Assembly: GCA_029068025.1 (NCBI GenBank) | Contig: JAIEDJ010000317.1 | Span: forward strand, 1-7,273 | DNA from: Oscillospiraceae bacterium | Lineage (GTDB): Bacteria; Bacillota; Clostridia; Oscillospirales; Ruminococcaceae | DNA length: 7,273 nucleotides | Direction of reading: 5' to 3' | Shown: in pieces, positions 1 through 5,721 of the stretch | Numbering within the stretch: the first letter of the stretch is position 1 | How the letters are laid out: each line of letters opens with the position of its first letter | Translations under genes and position numbers: made by a program | The notes under the pieces: generated by a model | The model's database searches: none | Told to the model about the DNA's origin: nothing | What the model saw: the letters and a program-made list of their open reading frames with translations, nothing else

Positions 1-177
1 CTCTAATCCCCCTCCCTCCCGCATTTTTCACAGCATTGAATTGATTGGCTCATTTCATTTTCGATATACACATAGATCGGGCTTTTGTAACGTTTCCTTG
101 CCTAGGTCACACTTCCAAAAGCACGACCAACGTGGCTTTGCTACTTTAATAAAATGTTGATCTTAACGTAAAATAAC
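1..177. other. Intergenic stretch with no gene recognised
   Basis: I see no convincing coding region here. The only structure is a weak hairpin at 118-139: AAAGCACG pairs with CGTGGCTTT around an ACCAA loop, with one bulged G. It has no strong T-run after it, so it is at best a poor terminator for something to the left. The start of the window is C-rich (CCCCCTCCCTCCC, about positions 8-20), also of unknown meaning. Confidence 0.5.
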
Positions 178-206
178 TTGACAAAACCCGCCGAAAGTAG
201 TAAAAT
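178..206 (+). promoter_or_regulatory. Sigma-A-type promoter for the VWA/MoxR unit
   Basis: A perfect -35 box TTGACA (178-183) is followed after exactly 17 bp by TAAAAT (201-206), one mismatch from the consensus -10. Transcription should begin near 212-214, giving a leader of about 26 nt that contains the ribosome binding site at 223-230. No promoter of similar quality is visible before the MoxR gene, so this one probably serves both genes. Confidence 0.8.
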
Positions 207-222
207 TAAAGAAGTATTGATC

Positions 223-230
223 AAAGGGGG
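223..230 (+). promoter_or_regulatory. Ribosome binding site that sets a TTG start
   Basis: AAAGGGGG lies 8 nt before the TTG at 239. No ATG lies in frame close by; the first internal Met codons are about 30 codons in and would remove conserved N-terminal sequence. The Shine-Dalgarno spacing is the main evidence for a TTG start. Confidence 0.7.
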
Positions 231-238
231 AATAAGGT

Positions 239-1618
239 TTGCTTGACGAAGTGACAAGCGAAAAGGTCGAAAAGATCGCGCTTGAGATAATCAACCTCTC
301 GCGGAACAAGCTGCTGGTAAATCTGCGCTTTATGGATATGGCGCTGTCACAGCCGAAGATAGAATCCCGCGCGGATCTCACTCAAAGCGCCGCCACCGAC
401 GGCAGGGTGTATATATACAACCCCGAGCATATCCTGACCGCCTACCGCGTTGAGGAAACGCTCCCGACGCGCAGCCTTCTGCACTCGATATTCCACTGCG
501 TTTTCAGGCATATGTTCATAAATCCCTCTGTTGACATACGATATTGGGATCTCGCCTGCGATATTGCTGCCGAGTGTGTCATAAACGACCTTGATCTTCC
601 GTATCTGAATACCATGAAGGCTCAGCAGCAGGCAGCTTTTATCAAGCAGTTCGCCGAGGAGCTTAAGCTCCCCTCTGCCGAGAAGGTCTACCGCTTCCTG
701 ATGGACAAAAATCTGCCCGAGGACAGGCTGCTGGCGCTAACCGCGCTGTTCAAGGCAGACGATCATCAATTGTGGTACCTCAGCGACGAGGAAAAAGCCG
801 CTATGGGACTTATGGAAGGCGGAAGCGGCGGTTCCTTATCGGAAGGCATTGGCGACGGCGGAGAACTTACTGTGATCTCACGGTTTGAGCTTGCGGGCGT
901 GTGGACGGATATCTCGGAGCGAATGTCGATAGACTTGATCTCGTTTTCAAAGCAGCGCGGCACCGAAGCGGGACTGCTTGTGCAGAACCTTAAGGAGGTC
1001 AACCGTGAACGCTATAACTATGAGGAATTTCTGAAAAAATTCGCGGTGCGCGGCGAGATCATGAAGATAAATCCCGACGAGTTCGATTATAATTTCTATA
1101 CCTACGGGCTGTCGCTTTACGGAAATCTGCCGCTGATCGAGCCGCTGGAATACAAGGACGTAAAGCGCATACGCGATTTTGTGATAGCCATAGACACGTC
1201 GGGCTCCGTCGCCGGAGACCTTGTGCAGACATTCGTGAAAAAGACCTACAATATCCTTAAGACGACCGAGAGCTTTTTCACGAAGATCAACCTTCATATA
1301 ATTCAGTGCGATGCGGCGATCCAGGAGGATATAAAGATCACCACTCAAAGCGAGTTTGACGAGTATCTGGCAAGGATGAAGCTGCACGGGTTCGGCGGCA
1401 CGGACTTCCGCCCGGTTTTCAGCTATGTGAATTCGCTGGTCGAATGCGGCGAGTTTGATAATTTAAAGGGGCTTATCTACTTCACCGACGGCTACGGCGA
1501 ATTCCCCGCGAAAAAGCCGCCGTTCGAGTCCGCGTTTATATTTATAGACGAGGGTAACGATCCGCCGCAGGTCCCGCCATGGGCAATAAAGCTGGTACTG
1601 AGAAAAGACGAGATCTGA
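239..1618 (+). CDS. DUF2201-family protein: degenerate metallopeptidase-like N-terminus plus VWA-like domain
   Basis: This 459-residue soluble protein has no signal peptide or membrane segment. Residues ~1-190 match the putative metallopeptidase half of DUF2201 proteins: helix, then H82-S-I-F-H86-x4-H91, then WDLACDIAAECVIND (103-117). The Glu of a classical HExxH is Ser83, so zinc-peptidase activity is doubtful. A Gly/Ser-rich linker (194-208) follows. Residues ~310-459 form a VWA-like domain with a MIDAS DTSGS (319-323), GGTDF (386-390) and FTDGYGEFP (415-423), which are typical metal-binding positions. The family usually sits beside a MoxR-type AAA+ ATPase, as here (244 bp downstream, same strand). 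By analogy with other MoxR-VWA pairs, I infer a cytoplasmic adaptor or substrate-binding role, perhaps in activating or assembling another protein. The target is unknown. The start is a TTG supported by a strong ribosome binding site and promoter. Confidence 0.88.
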   Translation: MLDEVTSEKVEKIALEIINLSRNKLLVNLRFMDMALSQPKIESRADLTQSAATDGRVYIYNPEHILTAYRVEETLPTRSLLHSIFHCVFRHMFINPSVDIRYWDLACDIAAECVINDLDLPYLNTMKAQQQAAFIKQFAEELKLPSAEKVYRFLMDKNLPEDRLLALTALFKADDHQLWYLSDEEKAAMGLMEGGSGGSLSEGIGDGGELTVISRFELAGVWTDISERMSIDLISFSKQRGTEAGLLVQNLKEVNRERYNYEEFLKKFAVRGEIMKINPDEFDYNFYTYGLSLYGNLPLIEPLEYKDVKRIRDFVIAIDTSGSVAGDLVQTFVKKTYNILKTTESFFTKINLHIIQCDAAIQEDIKITTQSEFDEYLARMKLHGFGGTDFRPVFSYVNSLVECGEFDNLKGLIYFTDGYGEFPAKKPPFESAFIFIDEGNDPPQVPPWAIKLVLRKDEI

Positions 1619-1629
1619 TCCCGCGTGAT

Positions 1630-1738
1630 CGCCAAGATTAACATTATAAACGCGCAGCAAAGGCACTTACGCCAAAAATCAACATAATAAAGGTGCAGCA
1701 GAGTACTTCAGCCAAGAACAACGTTTTAAATACGCATG
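1630..1738 (+). repeat. Degenerate ~40-bp tandem repeat, about 2.7 copies
   Basis: Three units start with CGCCAAGATT (1630), CGCCAAAAAT (1670) and AGCCAAGAAC (1710). Each continues with a recognisable AACAT(T)ATAA-like block and then a GCGCAGCA/GTGCAGCA/ACGCATGA block. The period is 40 bp and the third unit is truncated. The unit is not a multiple of three, and the frames contain stops, so it does not look like translated protein repeat. Function unknown. Confidence 0.6.
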
Positions 1739-1841
1739 AATTTCAAAAAGGTCGAAATTTTAATTTCGACCGGTTCTCAATTGACGGCTAAGCGGAGCGC
1801 CAAAGGCGCGGAGCGTGCCGCCAATTGAGAATTTTGAAATT
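1739..1841 (+). repeat. 103-bp composite inverted-repeat element, predicted three-way junction
   Basis: There are three nested pairings. The outer arms AATTTCAAAA (1739-1748) and TTTTGAAATT (1832-1841) match over 10 bp. Inside, hairpin A pairs GGTCGAAATT (1750-1759) with AATTTCGACC (1762-1771). Hairpin B pairs TTCTCAATTG (1774-1783) with CAATTGAGAA (1822-1831), continues with CGGC/GCCG (1785-1788/1817-1820) after one mismatch, and ends in GCGCC-AAA-GGCGC (1797-1809). Almost no base is left unpaired at the junction. Hairpin B runs directly into a T-rich stretch (1832-1845), so it could act as a partial terminator or attenuator between the VWA and MoxR genes. It could equally be a dispersed palindromic repeat. 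It ends 9 nt before the MoxR ribosome binding site AAGGAG (1851-1856). Confidence 0.75.
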
Positions 1842-1862
1842 TTTTAAAATAAGGAGCAGACA

Positions 1863-3374
1863 ATGAATATTAGTCAGGCTAAAACAGATATTAAAAACGC
1901 GGTCGCCGCGTATCTTACAAAGGACAAGTTCGGGAATCTCGTTATTCCCGTAGAGCGCCAGCGCCCGATATTTATGCTGGGCGCTCCCGGCATAGGCAAG
2001 ACCGCCATAATGGAGCAGATCGCGTCGGAGCTTAAGATCGGTCTGGTCAGCTACTCGATGACCCACCACACCAGGCAGTCCGCGCTGGGTCTGCCGTTTA
2101 TAGTAAAGAAGAACTACGGCGGCAAAGAATACAGCGTTTCGGAGTATACGATGAGCGAGATCATTGCTTCCGTCTACGACACGATAGAAGCAACGGGCTT
2201 CTCCGAGGGCATACTGTTCCTGGACGAGATAAACTGCGTTTCCGAAACGTTAGCGCCTGCCATGCTCCAGTTTCTGCAATACAAGACATTCGGCCGCCAC
2301 CGCGTACCCGACGGCTGGATAGTCGTGACCGCGGGAAATCCGCCCGAATACAACAACTCCGTCCGCGAATTTGATATAGTTACATGGGACAGACTTAAGC
2401 GCCTTGACGTTGAAGCGGACTTCAATACATGGAAGGAATACGCCTATTCCAAGGGAACTCACGCCGCGATAATCACTTATCTTGATATTAAAAAGGACGA
2501 CTTCTACAAGATCGAATCCACCGTTGACGGAAAGAACTTTGTAACGGCCCGCGGCTGGTCGGATCTGTCGGATATAATAAAGCTGTATGAACAGCTCGGC
2601 TTCCCAGTAAACGAGAAGCTGGTCGGACAGTATCTCCAGAATCCCAAGATCGCCAAGAGCTTCGCCATGTACTACGACCTGTTCCGCAAGTACCGCTCGG
2701 ATTATCAGGTTGACAAGATCCTTGAAGGAAAAGCCGACCGGGAGATCATCGACCGCGCCAAAGCTGCAAGATTTGACGAGCGCCTGTCGCTGCTCGGACT
2801 GATGATCGACGGGCTTACAAACCCGATACGGGAATGTTATCAGACGGAAAACGGTATTGAGGAGCTGATGAACTGCATCAAGAACATAAAGCTTGATATG
2901 ACAGAGAGCGACGACTTTGAAGGGGTCATAGGACGGCAGACCGAACGCTGCAAAAAGGAGATCGCGGTCGGCAAGACGGCGTTCAACCTTGCGGCTGACA
3001 GAGAATACGCGCTGAATTACTCCATTGAGGCGCTGACGGAACAAACCGGCGTGATCGCGGAAAAATCCCCGAAAAACGCGTCCGAGGTATTCAAGCTCCT
3101 GAAAGCCGATTTCGACAAGCGCAAGAAGGCGCTTTCAAAGTCAGTATCGCAGTGCACGGAAAGTCTGTCCAACGTGTTCAAATTCTGCGAGGAAGCCTTC
3201 GGCGACGGACAGGAAATGCTCATTCTCGTCACCGAGCTTACCGTAAGCGTATACACGGCGCACTTCATAAGCCGCTACGGCTGCAAGGAATACTTCGACC
3301 ACAACAAGGAAATGATGTTCTTTGAAAGACAAAAGAACATCCTTCGAGAGATCGAAGAGCTTGATCTGAAATAA
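1863..3374 (+). CDS. MoxR-type AAA+ ATPase, partner of the VWA protein
   Basis: This 503-residue cytoplasmic protein has a single AAA+ module at residues ~30-240. Visible motifs are Walker A GAPGIGKT (40-47), Walker B ILFLDEIN (117-124), sensor 1 in TAGNPPEYN (Asn159), a likely arginine-finger segment WDRLKR (175-180) and a sensor 2-like TARGW (228-232). These fit the MoxR branch, whose members form ring ATPases that use ATP to remodel or activate partner proteins, normally with a VWA protein encoded alongside. The remaining ~260 residues are charged and mostly helical by composition, longer than the usual MoxR lid, and match no domain I recognise. The ATG is preceded by AAGGAG with 6 nt spacing. 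The gene probably shares the promoter at 178-206, with the structured spacer at 1739-1841 able to tune read-through. Specific substrate unknown. Confidence 0.9.
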   Translation: MNISQAKTDIKNAVAAYLTKDKFGNLVIPVERQRPIFMLGAPGIGKTAIMEQIASELKIGLVSYSMTHHTRQSALGLPFIVKKNYGGKEYSVSEYTMSEIIASVYDTIEATGFSEGILFLDEINCVSETLAPAMLQFLQYKTFGRHRVPDGWIVVTAGNPPEYNNSVREFDIVTWDRLKRLDVEADFNTWKEYAYSKGTHAAIITYLDIKKDDFYKIESTVDGKNFVTARGWSDLSDIIKLYEQLGFPVNEKLVGQYLQNPKIAKSFAMYYDLFRKYRSDYQVDKILEGKADREIIDRAKAARFDERLSLLGLMIDGLTNPIRECYQTENGIEELMNCIKNIKLDMTESDDFEGVIGRQTERCKKEIAVGKTAFNLAADREYALNYSIEALTEQTGVIAEKSPKNASEVFKLLKADFDKRKKALSKSVSQCTESLSNVFKFCEEAFGDGQEMLILVTELTVSVYTAHFISRYGCKEYFDHNKEMMFFERQKNILREIEELDLK

Positions 3375-3380
3375 TAAACC

Positions 3381-3408
3381 GAAGCCGCGAACGCTAGTTC
3401 GCGGCTTC
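3381..3408. terminator. Intrinsic terminator between convergent genes
   Basis: GAAGCCGCGAAC (3381-3392) pairs perfectly over 12 bp with GTTCGCGGCTTC (3397-3408) around the loop GCTA. On the plus strand it is followed by TGTTTGTTTTATTTT, so it should stop the MoxR transcript, whose stop codon lies 6 nt upstream. On the minus strand it lies 8 nt past the stop of the HlyIII-family gene and is followed by a weaker T-rich stretch (GGTTTATTATTT), so it may serve both directions. Confidence 0.9.
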
Positions 3409-3416
3409 TGTTTGTT

Positions 3417-4100
3417 TTATTTTGAATTGATTATCATCAGCAGTATCGAGAAGTAGTGGAACACGCTTCCCGCCACCGTGAAAATATGCCATATCGAATG
3501 GAAATACTTCTTGGACTTTATCGCGTAGAACACGATCCCCGCCGTGTAGCACAGCCCGCCGATCAAAAGGAACCACAGCGACAGCGCTGAGCAATTCTCG
3601 ATCATCGGCTTTACGGCAAAGATGACCACCCAGCCCATCGCGATATAGCAAACGACTGACGGCTTGCGGAACTTCTCGAGGTTTATCGAGTTCATCACTA
3701 TCCCGAGCACAGCCGCGCCCCACACGATCCCGAACAGCGTCCACCCGAGCGCTCCGCGCAGAGGTATCAGCGTTATCGGCGTATACGTCCCCGCGATCAG
3801 GAAAAAGATCGTGTCGTGATCCATTATGCGGAAGAACGTCTTTGCCTTGCGGTTGGTGAGCGCGTGATACAAGGTCGACATAGTGTACAGGATTATCAGC
3901 GACGCTCCGTAGATCGCGGAACTCACCACGCCCCACGCGTCGGAGTACACCGCCGCGAACACGATCAGCACCGCTGTTCCCGCAATGGCGAGCAGTCCGC
4001 CCACGCCATGCGTTACCGAATTGAATATTTCTTCGCCGAGAGAATACCGCTTTGTAATATCCACAGCGGGTCTGACAGCTGCCTGGTTTGCATTTTTCAT
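3417..4100 (-). CDS. trhA: Hemolysin III / TrhA (PAQR) family membrane protein
   Basis: At 227 residues this is full length for the bacterial HlyIII family and very hydrophobic, with about seven membrane helices (roughly 33-53, 58-79, 92-112, 117-138, 147-166, 172-193 and 204-224). Family signatures are intact: EEIFNSVTHGVGG near the N-terminus (Glu23/24, Asn27, His31), STLYH (75-79), MDHDTIFFLIAGTYTP (93-108, Asp94/His95) and the C-terminal HSIWHIFTVAGSVFH (201-215, His201/His205). In the PAQR superfamily the Ser, Asp and His residues form a buried metal site resembling that of ceramidases. Bacterial members are implicated in membrane lipid or energy homeostasis; true haemolytic activity is doubtful. 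The ATG has GGAGG 9 nt upstream (plus-strand 4110-4114). It has its own promoter and a leader of about 84 nt, so it is likely a single-gene transcript. Confidence 0.93.
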   Translation of the reverse strand: MKNANQAAVRPAVDITKRYSLGEEIFNSVTHGVGGLLAIAGTAVLIVFAAVYSDAWGVVSSAIYGASLIILYTMSTLYHALTNRKAKTFFRIMDHDTIFFLIAGTYTPITLIPLRGALGWTLFGIVWGAAVLGIVMNSINLEKFRKPSVVCYIAMGWVVIFAVKPMIENCSALSLWFLLIGGLCYTAGIVFYAIKSKKYFHSIWHIFTVAGSVFHYFSILLMIINSK

Positions 4101-4112
4101 AATTATTATCCT

Positions 4113-4130
4113 CCGGCGCCGAGCCGGCGC
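4113..4130 (-). promoter_or_regulatory. GC-rich leader hairpin touching the TrhA ribosome binding site
   Basis: The mRNA leader reads GCGCCGGCUCGGCGCC and then GGAGG. Two overlapping 5-bp hairpins are possible. One pairs 4130-4126 with 4120-4116 and leaves the ribosome binding site free. The other pairs 4127-4123 with 4117-4113 and covers its first two G residues. This may affect translation, but no ligand or regulator is implied by the sequence. Confidence 0.35.
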
Positions 4131-4190
4131 GGGTATTATTACGCTGATTATTATCGAACATTTTATCTGTAAAGTCGTAGCGTTGTTCTT

Positions 4191-4219
4191 ATTATACCAT
4201 CTTTAGGAGAATAAGTCAA
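4191..4219 (-). promoter_or_regulatory. Sigma-A-type promoter for the HlyIII/TrhA gene
   Basis: On the minus strand, TTGACT (4219-4214) is followed after exactly 17 bp by a perfect TATAAT (4196-4191). Transcription should start near 4184, about 84 nt before the ATG at 4100. Promoter quality suggests substantial constitutive expression. Confidence 0.85.
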
Positions 4220-4265
4220 CCGATCCAACAAAATTTCACACAACCGTCACTCGGCAGTTGACCTT

Positions 4266-4357
4266 ATACTGATCCCACTTTCGATAATTGAGATAAGTAC
4301 GCCAATTTCCGTACAGTTACCTATATTTTTATGGGAAACTCTAAGTGGGATAAGTAT
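4266..4357. repeat. 92-bp element with 15-bp imperfect terminal inverted repeats
   Basis: ATACTGATCCCACTT (4266-4280) is the inverted copy of AAGTGGGATAAGTAT (4343-4357) with one mismatch in 15. The inside is 62 bp and AT-rich, with a small hairpin GTACG/CGTAC (4297-4301/4310-4314). The right arm includes the last base of the stop codon of the FemX-type gene. It could be a long 3' stem-loop of that transcript or a miniature mobile-element remnant. TA dinucleotides occur at both ends, compatible with, but not proof of, a TA target duplication. No transposase gene is present. Confidence 0.5.
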
Positions 4358-5532
4358 TAAGCATTGCCGCCGTCTGAATTTCCCGGCTGCTCCGGATCAT
4401 TCGGCTGCGCGGTCTGCTCCGCCTTCCCTGCCTTTTTCAGATTCGCCGCCCTTATATCCTGCTTTCTCTTGTGGAGGATACGGCGGCGCAGCTCGTAAAG
4501 CTTGTGACCCGCCTTAGCGAGCTTTGTCATAATGGGACGCAGCGTGTAGTAATACTCTCCCGCGAACGTGACCACCTCTCCGTTAAAGCCCTTCTTGAAC
4601 TTGTAAACGCCGTAAGCGGAGTTGCTTTCATCATCATAATACGGAATACCGCCGAAGTCGTATATATCGCAGTTTGCTTCCATCGCCCAGTTCATCATCG
4701 TCCACTGCATAAGATAATTGGGGTAGAGGTTGCGGTGATGATTCGCGCTCGCGCCGTAAACATATACGGTCTTCCCCGCGTAGCGTGTCGTGACCGCGCC
4801 CGAAAGCGGGATCTCCTTGCCGTCCTCCTCGACATAGCACATAAACAGACGGCACTCATCGGGACTGAACGCGCTGATGAAACGCGCGAAATACTCCTTG
4901 CTGCGCACGGTAAAGCCGTCGCGCACGCCCGTGTCCACAGCTATCGGATAGAAATCGTCCAGCGCCTCCGTTCCGCACAGCTTGCAGTAAACGCCCTTTT
5001 TCGGAGCCTTGCGGACGCGGTTGCGCCAGTCGGGCTTAAAGGTCGCCATCAGCTCGTCCGGGGTGATCCCCTCAATTCCGCGTATCATGTAATTTTCACG
5101 CACCTGCACCGTAGTAAACGGCGGACAGTGCTCCGTATGTGTGAAACCGCGCGACGTGAGGAACTCGGAGCGTGCCGTGTCGCCTTCCTCAAAGAACGGA
5201 TCGCACATAAACTCATACGACTTGTATTTCTTTCCGAGCTTCTTTATTCCGTCAAACAGATCGGCAAATGTCTCCGCGTCGTCATAGTCGAACACCGGAC
5301 CGCGCGGCGCATACAGGAAAGAAGTCCCCAGCCCGGGGATCTTCTTTATCAGCAGCAGGCACGTTCCGCGTATCTTTCCCTCGCTGTCGCGGGAAATAAC
5401 CGCGTCCCAGCCCCAGTTTGATTTGAGGTTCGGCCATTTCAGCGACTGCATATAGCTGCCGTTCTTGTGGTTTTTGACAAAGCTTTCGTATTCCTCAAGA
5501 AGTCCGCTGTCGGACTTGTTTATGATCTCCAA
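4357..5532 (-). CDS. FemAB/FemX-type peptidoglycan bridge aminoacyltransferase
   Basis: Proteins of this family transfer amino acids from aminoacyl-tRNA to the lysine side chain of lipid II or a nucleotide precursor, building the peptidoglycan cross-bridge at the cytoplasmic face of the membrane. From the TTG start the protein has 391 residues with two GNAT-like halves. Recognisable blocks are SYMQS (26-30), LYAPRGPVFD (73-82), DWRNRVRKA (168-176), YVYGAS with NHHRNLYPNYLMQW (257-277), YDFGGIP (291-297) and YKFKKGF (310-316). I see no long coiled-coil arm of the FemA kind, so it resembles the shorter FemX type. A Lys/Arg-rich then Pro/Gln/Asn-rich tail (about 346-391) is family-atypical and probably disordered. 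The start was moved from an ATG at 5646 because TTG 5532 has GGAGG 8 nt upstream and matches where family homology begins. The amino acid added cannot be told from sequence. Confidence 0.88.
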   Translation of the reverse strand: MEIINKSDSGLLEEYESFVKNHKNGSYMQSLKWPNLKSNWGWDAVISRDSEGKIRGTCLLLIKKIPGLGTSFLYAPRGPVFDYDDAETFADLFDGIKKLGKKYKSYEFMCDPFFEEGDTARSEFLTSRGFTHTEHCPPFTTVQVRENYMIRGIEGITPDELMATFKPDWRNRVRKAPKKGVYCKLCGTEALDDFYPIAVDTGVRDGFTVRSKEYFARFISAFSPDECRLFMCYVEEDGKEIPLSGAVTTRYAGKTVYVYGASANHHRNLYPNYLMQWTMMNWAMEANCDIYDFGGIPYYDDESNSAYGVYKFKKGFNGEVVTFAGEYYYTLRPIMTKLAKAGHKLYELRRRILHKRKQDIRAANLKKAGKAEQTAQPNDPEQPGNSDGGNA

Positions 5533-5540
5533 TATTTTTC

Positions 5541-5545
5541 CCTCC
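5541..5545 (-). promoter_or_regulatory. Ribosome binding site that fixes the FemX TTG start
   Basis: GGAGG on the minus strand sits 8 nt before the TTG at 5532-5530. The upstream in-frame ATG at 5646 would add 38 residues (MQENHKKIAM...) unlike any FemX N-terminus and would place the likely promoter inside the coding region. Confidence 0.8.
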
Positions 5546-5579
5546 GTTGTGATTATTGCACTTCCCCATAGATATTTTA

Positions 5580-5609
5580 ATTGTATCACAACAAAGTGAA
5601 TAATGTAGA
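5580..5609 (-). promoter_or_regulatory. Probable promoter for the FemX-type gene
   Basis: On the minus strand a good -10 box TACAAT (5585-5580) lies 18 bp after a moderate -35 box TCTACA (5609-5604, four of six matches). Transcription would start near 5573, about 40 nt before the TTG start. The -35 is weak, which fits a gene that needs an activator or upstream A-rich element; such an element lies at 5623-5643. Confidence 0.5.
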
Positions 5610-5622
5610 AACAAATCATTGC

Positions 5623-5643
5623 GATTTTCTTGTGATTTTCTTG
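5623..5643 (-). repeat. Two tandem 10-bp direct repeats upstream of the FemX promoter
   Basis: CAAGAAAATC occurs twice on the minus strand (5643-5634 and 5632-5623) with an 11-bp period, close to one helical turn. The pair begins 13 bp upstream of the proposed -35 box. It could be an A-tract UP-like element or a tandem regulator site. No regulator is identified. Confidence 0.45.
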
Positions 5644-5675
5644 CAATTACCTTGCCGTTGTCCTTTGCTGTCAAT

Positions 5676-5708
5676 ATTGCTCCGTCTGCAAAGCGCAGCC
5701 GGAGCAAT
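5676..5708 (-). terminator. Stem-loop after the beta-helix protein gene, probable terminator
   Basis: ATTGCTCCG (5676-5684) pairs with CGGAGCAAT (5700-5708). After one T/C mismatch, CTGC pairs with GCAG (5686-5689/5695-5698) around a 5-nt loop. It lies 13 nt beyond the stop codon of the beta-helix gene. Neither side has a proper T-run (minus strand continues AATATTGACAGC), so termination efficiency is uncertain and some read-through into the FemX gene is possible. Confidence 0.55.
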
Positions 5709-5721
5709 TTGATAACTTATA

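Noticed and set aside
1630..1738. CRISPR array
   Set aside because: The repeats are contiguous and degenerate, without distinct spacers, and no cas genes are nearby.
1739..1841. Integron attC site or a known riboswitch
   Set aside because: No conserved attC core sites or integrase gene are seen, and the stems match no riboswitch consensus I know. It is left as an unassigned structured element.
1619..1862. Separate promoter for the MoxR gene
   Set aside because: A TTGACG-like hexamer at 1781 lies inside hairpin B and has no -10 box at proper spacing; TTGAAA at 1834 is too close to the ribosome binding site.
2964..2984. Second P-loop in the MoxR protein (AVGKTAF, residues 368-374)
   Set aside because: It lacks the full GxxxxGK[ST] pattern and has no Walker B partner, so it is probably coincidence.
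2250..3044. 264-codon minus-strand open frame inside the MoxR gene
   Set aside because: It is antisense to an intact AAA+ ATPase with all motifs, shows no recognisable domain, and has no independent promoter or ribosome binding site that I can see.
3394..4161. 255-codon minus-strand open frame overlapping the HlyIII gene
   Set aside because: It is in a different frame from the gene with clear PAQR motifs, is very rich in Arg and Asp/Gly as expected of a frame shadow, and overlaps the terminator hairpin.
4471..5421. 316-codon plus-strand open frame inside the FemX gene
   Set aside because: It is antisense to a well-supported FemX gene, with composition typical of a reverse-strand shadow.
5533..5646. 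38-residue N-terminal extension of the FemX-type protein from the ATG at 5646
   Set aside because: No ribosome binding site is apparent for it, it lacks family similarity, and it overlaps a likely promoter. TTG at 5532 has GGAGG at ideal spacing.
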